Origin: Rhodovarius crocodyli
Lineage (GTDB): Bacteria > Pseudomonadota > Alphaproteobacteria > Acetobacterales > Acetobacteraceae
Length of the DNA stretch: 64,000 bases
NCBI RefSeq assembly: GCF_004005855.1
Contig: NZ_SACL01000001.1
Coordinates: 868,001-932,000, forward strand
Reading direction: 5' to 3'
Shown here: one piece after another, positions 62,354 to 64,000 of the stretch
How positions within the stretch are numbered: position 1 is the first letter of the stretch
Layout: every line of letters begins with the position of its first letter
Notes under the pieces: model-generated
The model's input: the letters and a program-made list of their open reading frames with translations, nothing else
Told to the model about the DNA's origin: nothing
Databases searched by the model: none
Position numbers and translations under genes: made by a program

Positions 62354-62671
62354 ATGCCCAAGATCCGAGAGATCGCGCAGATCTGCAAAAGCAAGAATGC
62401 CGGGCCCTTCCTGGTGACCATCGACATCCTGTTCGAGGACCCGGCCCGCTACCGCGCCGTGAAGGCGACCGGCGTGATCACCGAAGCCCTGTTCGCCAAG
62501 CTGTACGGGGTGAAGGAAAGCGACGTGCTGCTGACACCCTACGACAGCGCGAACGCCTTCAAGGCCACGCTGCCGCGGCAGGTGCCGGCCGGGGGGATCG
62601 GGGATACGGATGTGTATGGCGCCCAGCAGCACGCGCCGCTGCTGGATGTGGAGGTGCCGATTAATTTGTGA
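62354..62671 (+). CDS. DUF4387-family protein
   Basis: 105 residues: KIREIAQICKSKNAGPFLVTIDILFEDPARYRAVK, then GVITEALFAKLYGV and FKATLPRQVPAGGIGDTDVYGAQQHAPLLDVEVPI. This small family accompanies AtuA/DUF1446 proteins and is sometimes fused to them, so the two likely form one complex. Function unknown. Last gene of the LacI-facing cassette, followed at once by hairpin repeat C. Confidence 0.88.
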   Translation: MPKIREIAQICKSKNAGPFLVTIDILFEDPARYRAVKATGVITEALFAKLYGVKESDVLLTPYDSANAFKATLPRQVPAGGIGDTDVYGAQQHAPLLDVEVPINL

Positions 62672-62679
62672 GGTGGATG

Positions 62680-62932
62680 CGGGGGCCTTGCCCCCGGAGC
62701 CCCCACCGAGGGGCGCTGCCCCTCGGCTCCCCGCCAGGAGATCATATCTCCTGGACCTGAAAGAAGTTTGGCGCCTTACCCGGGTGGGTATGGCGCCAAT
62801 TTTTATATAAAAATCAATCAGAAACACGCTACCAAGCTGAAGTGCCAAACTCCCCGGGGTCCAGGGCCGCTACGGTCCTGGCAGGAGTCCAGGGGGCAGA
62901 GCCCCCTGGTCGGGTCCGGGGCAAAGCCCCGG
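62680..62932 (+). repeat. Composite hairpin repeat, copy C
   Basis: Fills the gap between convergent stops (62671 and 62934). Hairpins in order: CGGGGGC-CTT-GCCCCCG (62680-62696); CGAGGGGC-GCT-GCCCCTCG (62707-62725); CCAGGAGAT with its complement (62734-62754); TTGGCGCC/GGCGCCAA; ATTTTTATATAAAAAT; an imperfect CCAGG...CCTGG; CCAGGGGGC-AGA-GCCCCCTGG; and CCGGGGC-AAA-GCCCCGG (62916-62932). Same order and orientation as copy A. Confidence 0.82.
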
Positions 62933-62933
62933 A

Positions 62934-64000
62934 TCAGGCCGCCTTGGCCTGCCGGCGCCGCTCCGTCAGCACGAACTCCGTATAGCCGTTCGCCTGTTCC
63001 GCGCCCTTCAGCACCAGGTCCAGCGCGCCCAGATAGGCAGCCCCGTCGAAGCCCGGTGCCATCGGCTTGTAGGCCGCGTCACCGGCGTTCTGCACATCCA
63101 CCACGCCGGCCATGCGCTGCATGGTTTCGGTCACCTGCTCGACGCTCACCACGCCATGCTTCAGCCAGTTGGCGATGTGCTGGGCGGAGATGCGCAGCGT
63201 CGCGCGGTCTTCCATCAGGCCGACATTGTTGATGTCCGGCACCTTGGAGCAGCCGATGCCCTGGTCCACCCAGCGCACGACGTAACCCAGGATGCCCTGG
63301 GCGTTGTTGTCCAGCTCCTGCTGGATCGCGCTCGGTTCCCAGTTGGTGTCGAGGGCGACGGGCACGTTCAGCAGGTCTTCCAGCTTGCCGCGGCGGCCGC
63401 CGGCGGCGATCTCGGCCTGGCGCTCCTGCACGTTCACCTGGTGATAGTGCAGGGCGTGCAGGGTGGCGGCGGTGGGCGACGGCACCCAGGCGGTGTTGGC
63501 GCCGGCCTTGGGGTGGCCCACCTTCTGCTCCAGCATCGCGGCCATGGCGTCGGGCATGGCCCACATGCCCTTGCCGATCTGGGCCACGCCGCGCAGGCCG
63601 CACAGCAGGCCCACATCGACGTTCCACTCCTCATAGGACTTGATCCAGGCCGTGCCGCGCATGTCGTTCTTGCGGATCATGGCGCCGGCTTCCATCGAGG
63701 TATGGATCTCGTCGCCGGTGCGGTCCAGGAAGCCCGTGTTGATGAAAGCCACGCGGTGCTTCGCGGCCCGGATGCAGTTCTTGAGGTTGACGGTGGTGCG
63801 CCGCTCCTCGTCCATGATGCCCATCTTCAGCGTGTGGCGCTCAAGCCCGAAGGCGTCCTCCACGCGGGTGAACAGCTCCTCGGCCCAGGCCACCTCGTCC
63901 GGCCCGTGCATCTTGGGCTTCACGATATAGACGCTGCCGGTGCGGCTGTTCAGGCGCTTGCCCTTGATGTCATGAATCGCGATGGCAACCGTGCACAGCG
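62934..64000 (-). CDS. glcB: Malate synthase G, C-terminal part (runs off the right edge)
   Basis: About 354 residues are visible. [50 protein letters not shown] (magnesium-binding Glu), [19 protein letters not shown] (catalytic region Asp), and the C-terminal [21 protein letters not shown] (catalytic-base Asp) mark the isoform G. It condenses glyoxylate with acetyl-CoA to malate in the glyoxylate/glycolate route. The reading frame stays open to base 64000, so the start lies outside. The stop sits one base from hairpin repeat C. Confidence 0.96.
   Translation of the reverse strand, partial: LCTVAIAIHDIKGKRLNSRTGSVYIVKPKMHGPDEVAWAEELFTRVEDAFGLERHTLKMGIMDEERRTTVNLKNCIRAAKHRVAFINTGFLDRTGDEIHTSMEAGAMIRKNDMRGTAWIKSYEEWNVDVGLLCGLRGVAQIGKGMWAMPDAMAAMLEQKVGHPKAGANTAWVPSPTAATLHALHYHQVNVQERQAEIAAGGRRGKLEDLLNVPVALDTNWEPSAIQQELDNNAQGILGYVVRWVDQGIGCSKVPDINNVGLMEDRATLRISAQHIANWLKHGVVSVEQVTETMQRMAGVVDVQNAGDAAYKPMAPGFDGAAYLGALDLVLKGAEQANGYTEFVLTERRRQAKAA

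Overview
The window is 64 kb of high-GC, gene-dense DNA with tightly overlapping operons. It suggests an alphaproteobacterium, most likely Rhodospirillales/Acetobacteraceae (Roseomonas-like). The reasons are the large number of orphan Bug-type (TTT) binding proteins, the petP/petR-like marR-ompR-envZ operon divergent from ilvE, the compact glycogen operon, and A/T-rich terminator hairpins set in very GC-rich DNA. The taxon is inferred from gene content only. There are no rRNA genes, integrases, insertion sequences or CRISPR arrays. One tRNA gene, tRNA-Ala(GGC), is present.

Layout. 1-9.2 kb: a truncated luciferase-like (LLM) monooxygenase, a LysR regulator, and a dppBCDF-type ABC importer with its binding protein and a second LLM monooxygenase. 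The binding protein is the most striking gene in the window: its two halves are in circularly permuted order. 9.2-12.4 kb: a LysR regulator, a CatB-like muconate cycloisomerase and a Bug binding protein. 12.4-19.2 kb: tRNA-Ala, scoAB CoA-transferase, a methyltransferase, a PhoPQ-like two-component system, and an HpaB-type flavin monooxygenase divergent from a MarR regulator with a clear operator between them. 19.4-30.3 kb: a glycogen operon, glgP-glgB-glgC-glgA followed by a single 1194-residue GlgX-MalQ fusion, every gene overlapping the next. 30.3-36 kb: an AEC transporter, phnW-yicC-gmk, and mntR/mntH with an operator. 36-41.5 kb: Bug protein, TauE/SafE exporter, LysR, azlCD, an Asp/Glu/hydantoin racemase-family protein without the usual cysteines, and an M20 peptidase. 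41.7-46.4 kb: murJ, trpS, a redoxin-like/2OG-Fe(II) oxygenase fusion and a Bug protein. 46.4-52.6 kb: envZ-ompR-marR divergent from ilvE, recX, a second azlCD pair and a zinc-ribbon protein. 52.5-57.1 kb: a hydroxyacid dehydrogenase, two tandem Bug proteins and a flavoprotein monooxygenase. 57.1-62.7 kb: a LacI regulator facing a cassette of LLM monooxygenase, Bug protein, AtuA-like protein and DUF4387 protein, with a LacI-type operator between. 62.9-64 kb: the 3' part of malate synthase G.

How it works together. Much of the window is small catabolic modules, each with its own LysR, MarR or LacI regulator, an uptake protein and one or two oxidative enzymes. These are interspersed with housekeeping genes (gmk, yicC, trpS, murJ, recX, ilvE) and the glycogen operon. 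Two families of intergenic repeats stand out. One is a roughly 220-250 bp chain of perfect hairpins, present three times. The other is a three-hairpin element between convergent genes whose central stem differs in sequence but keeps its pairing, which suggests a bidirectional terminator.
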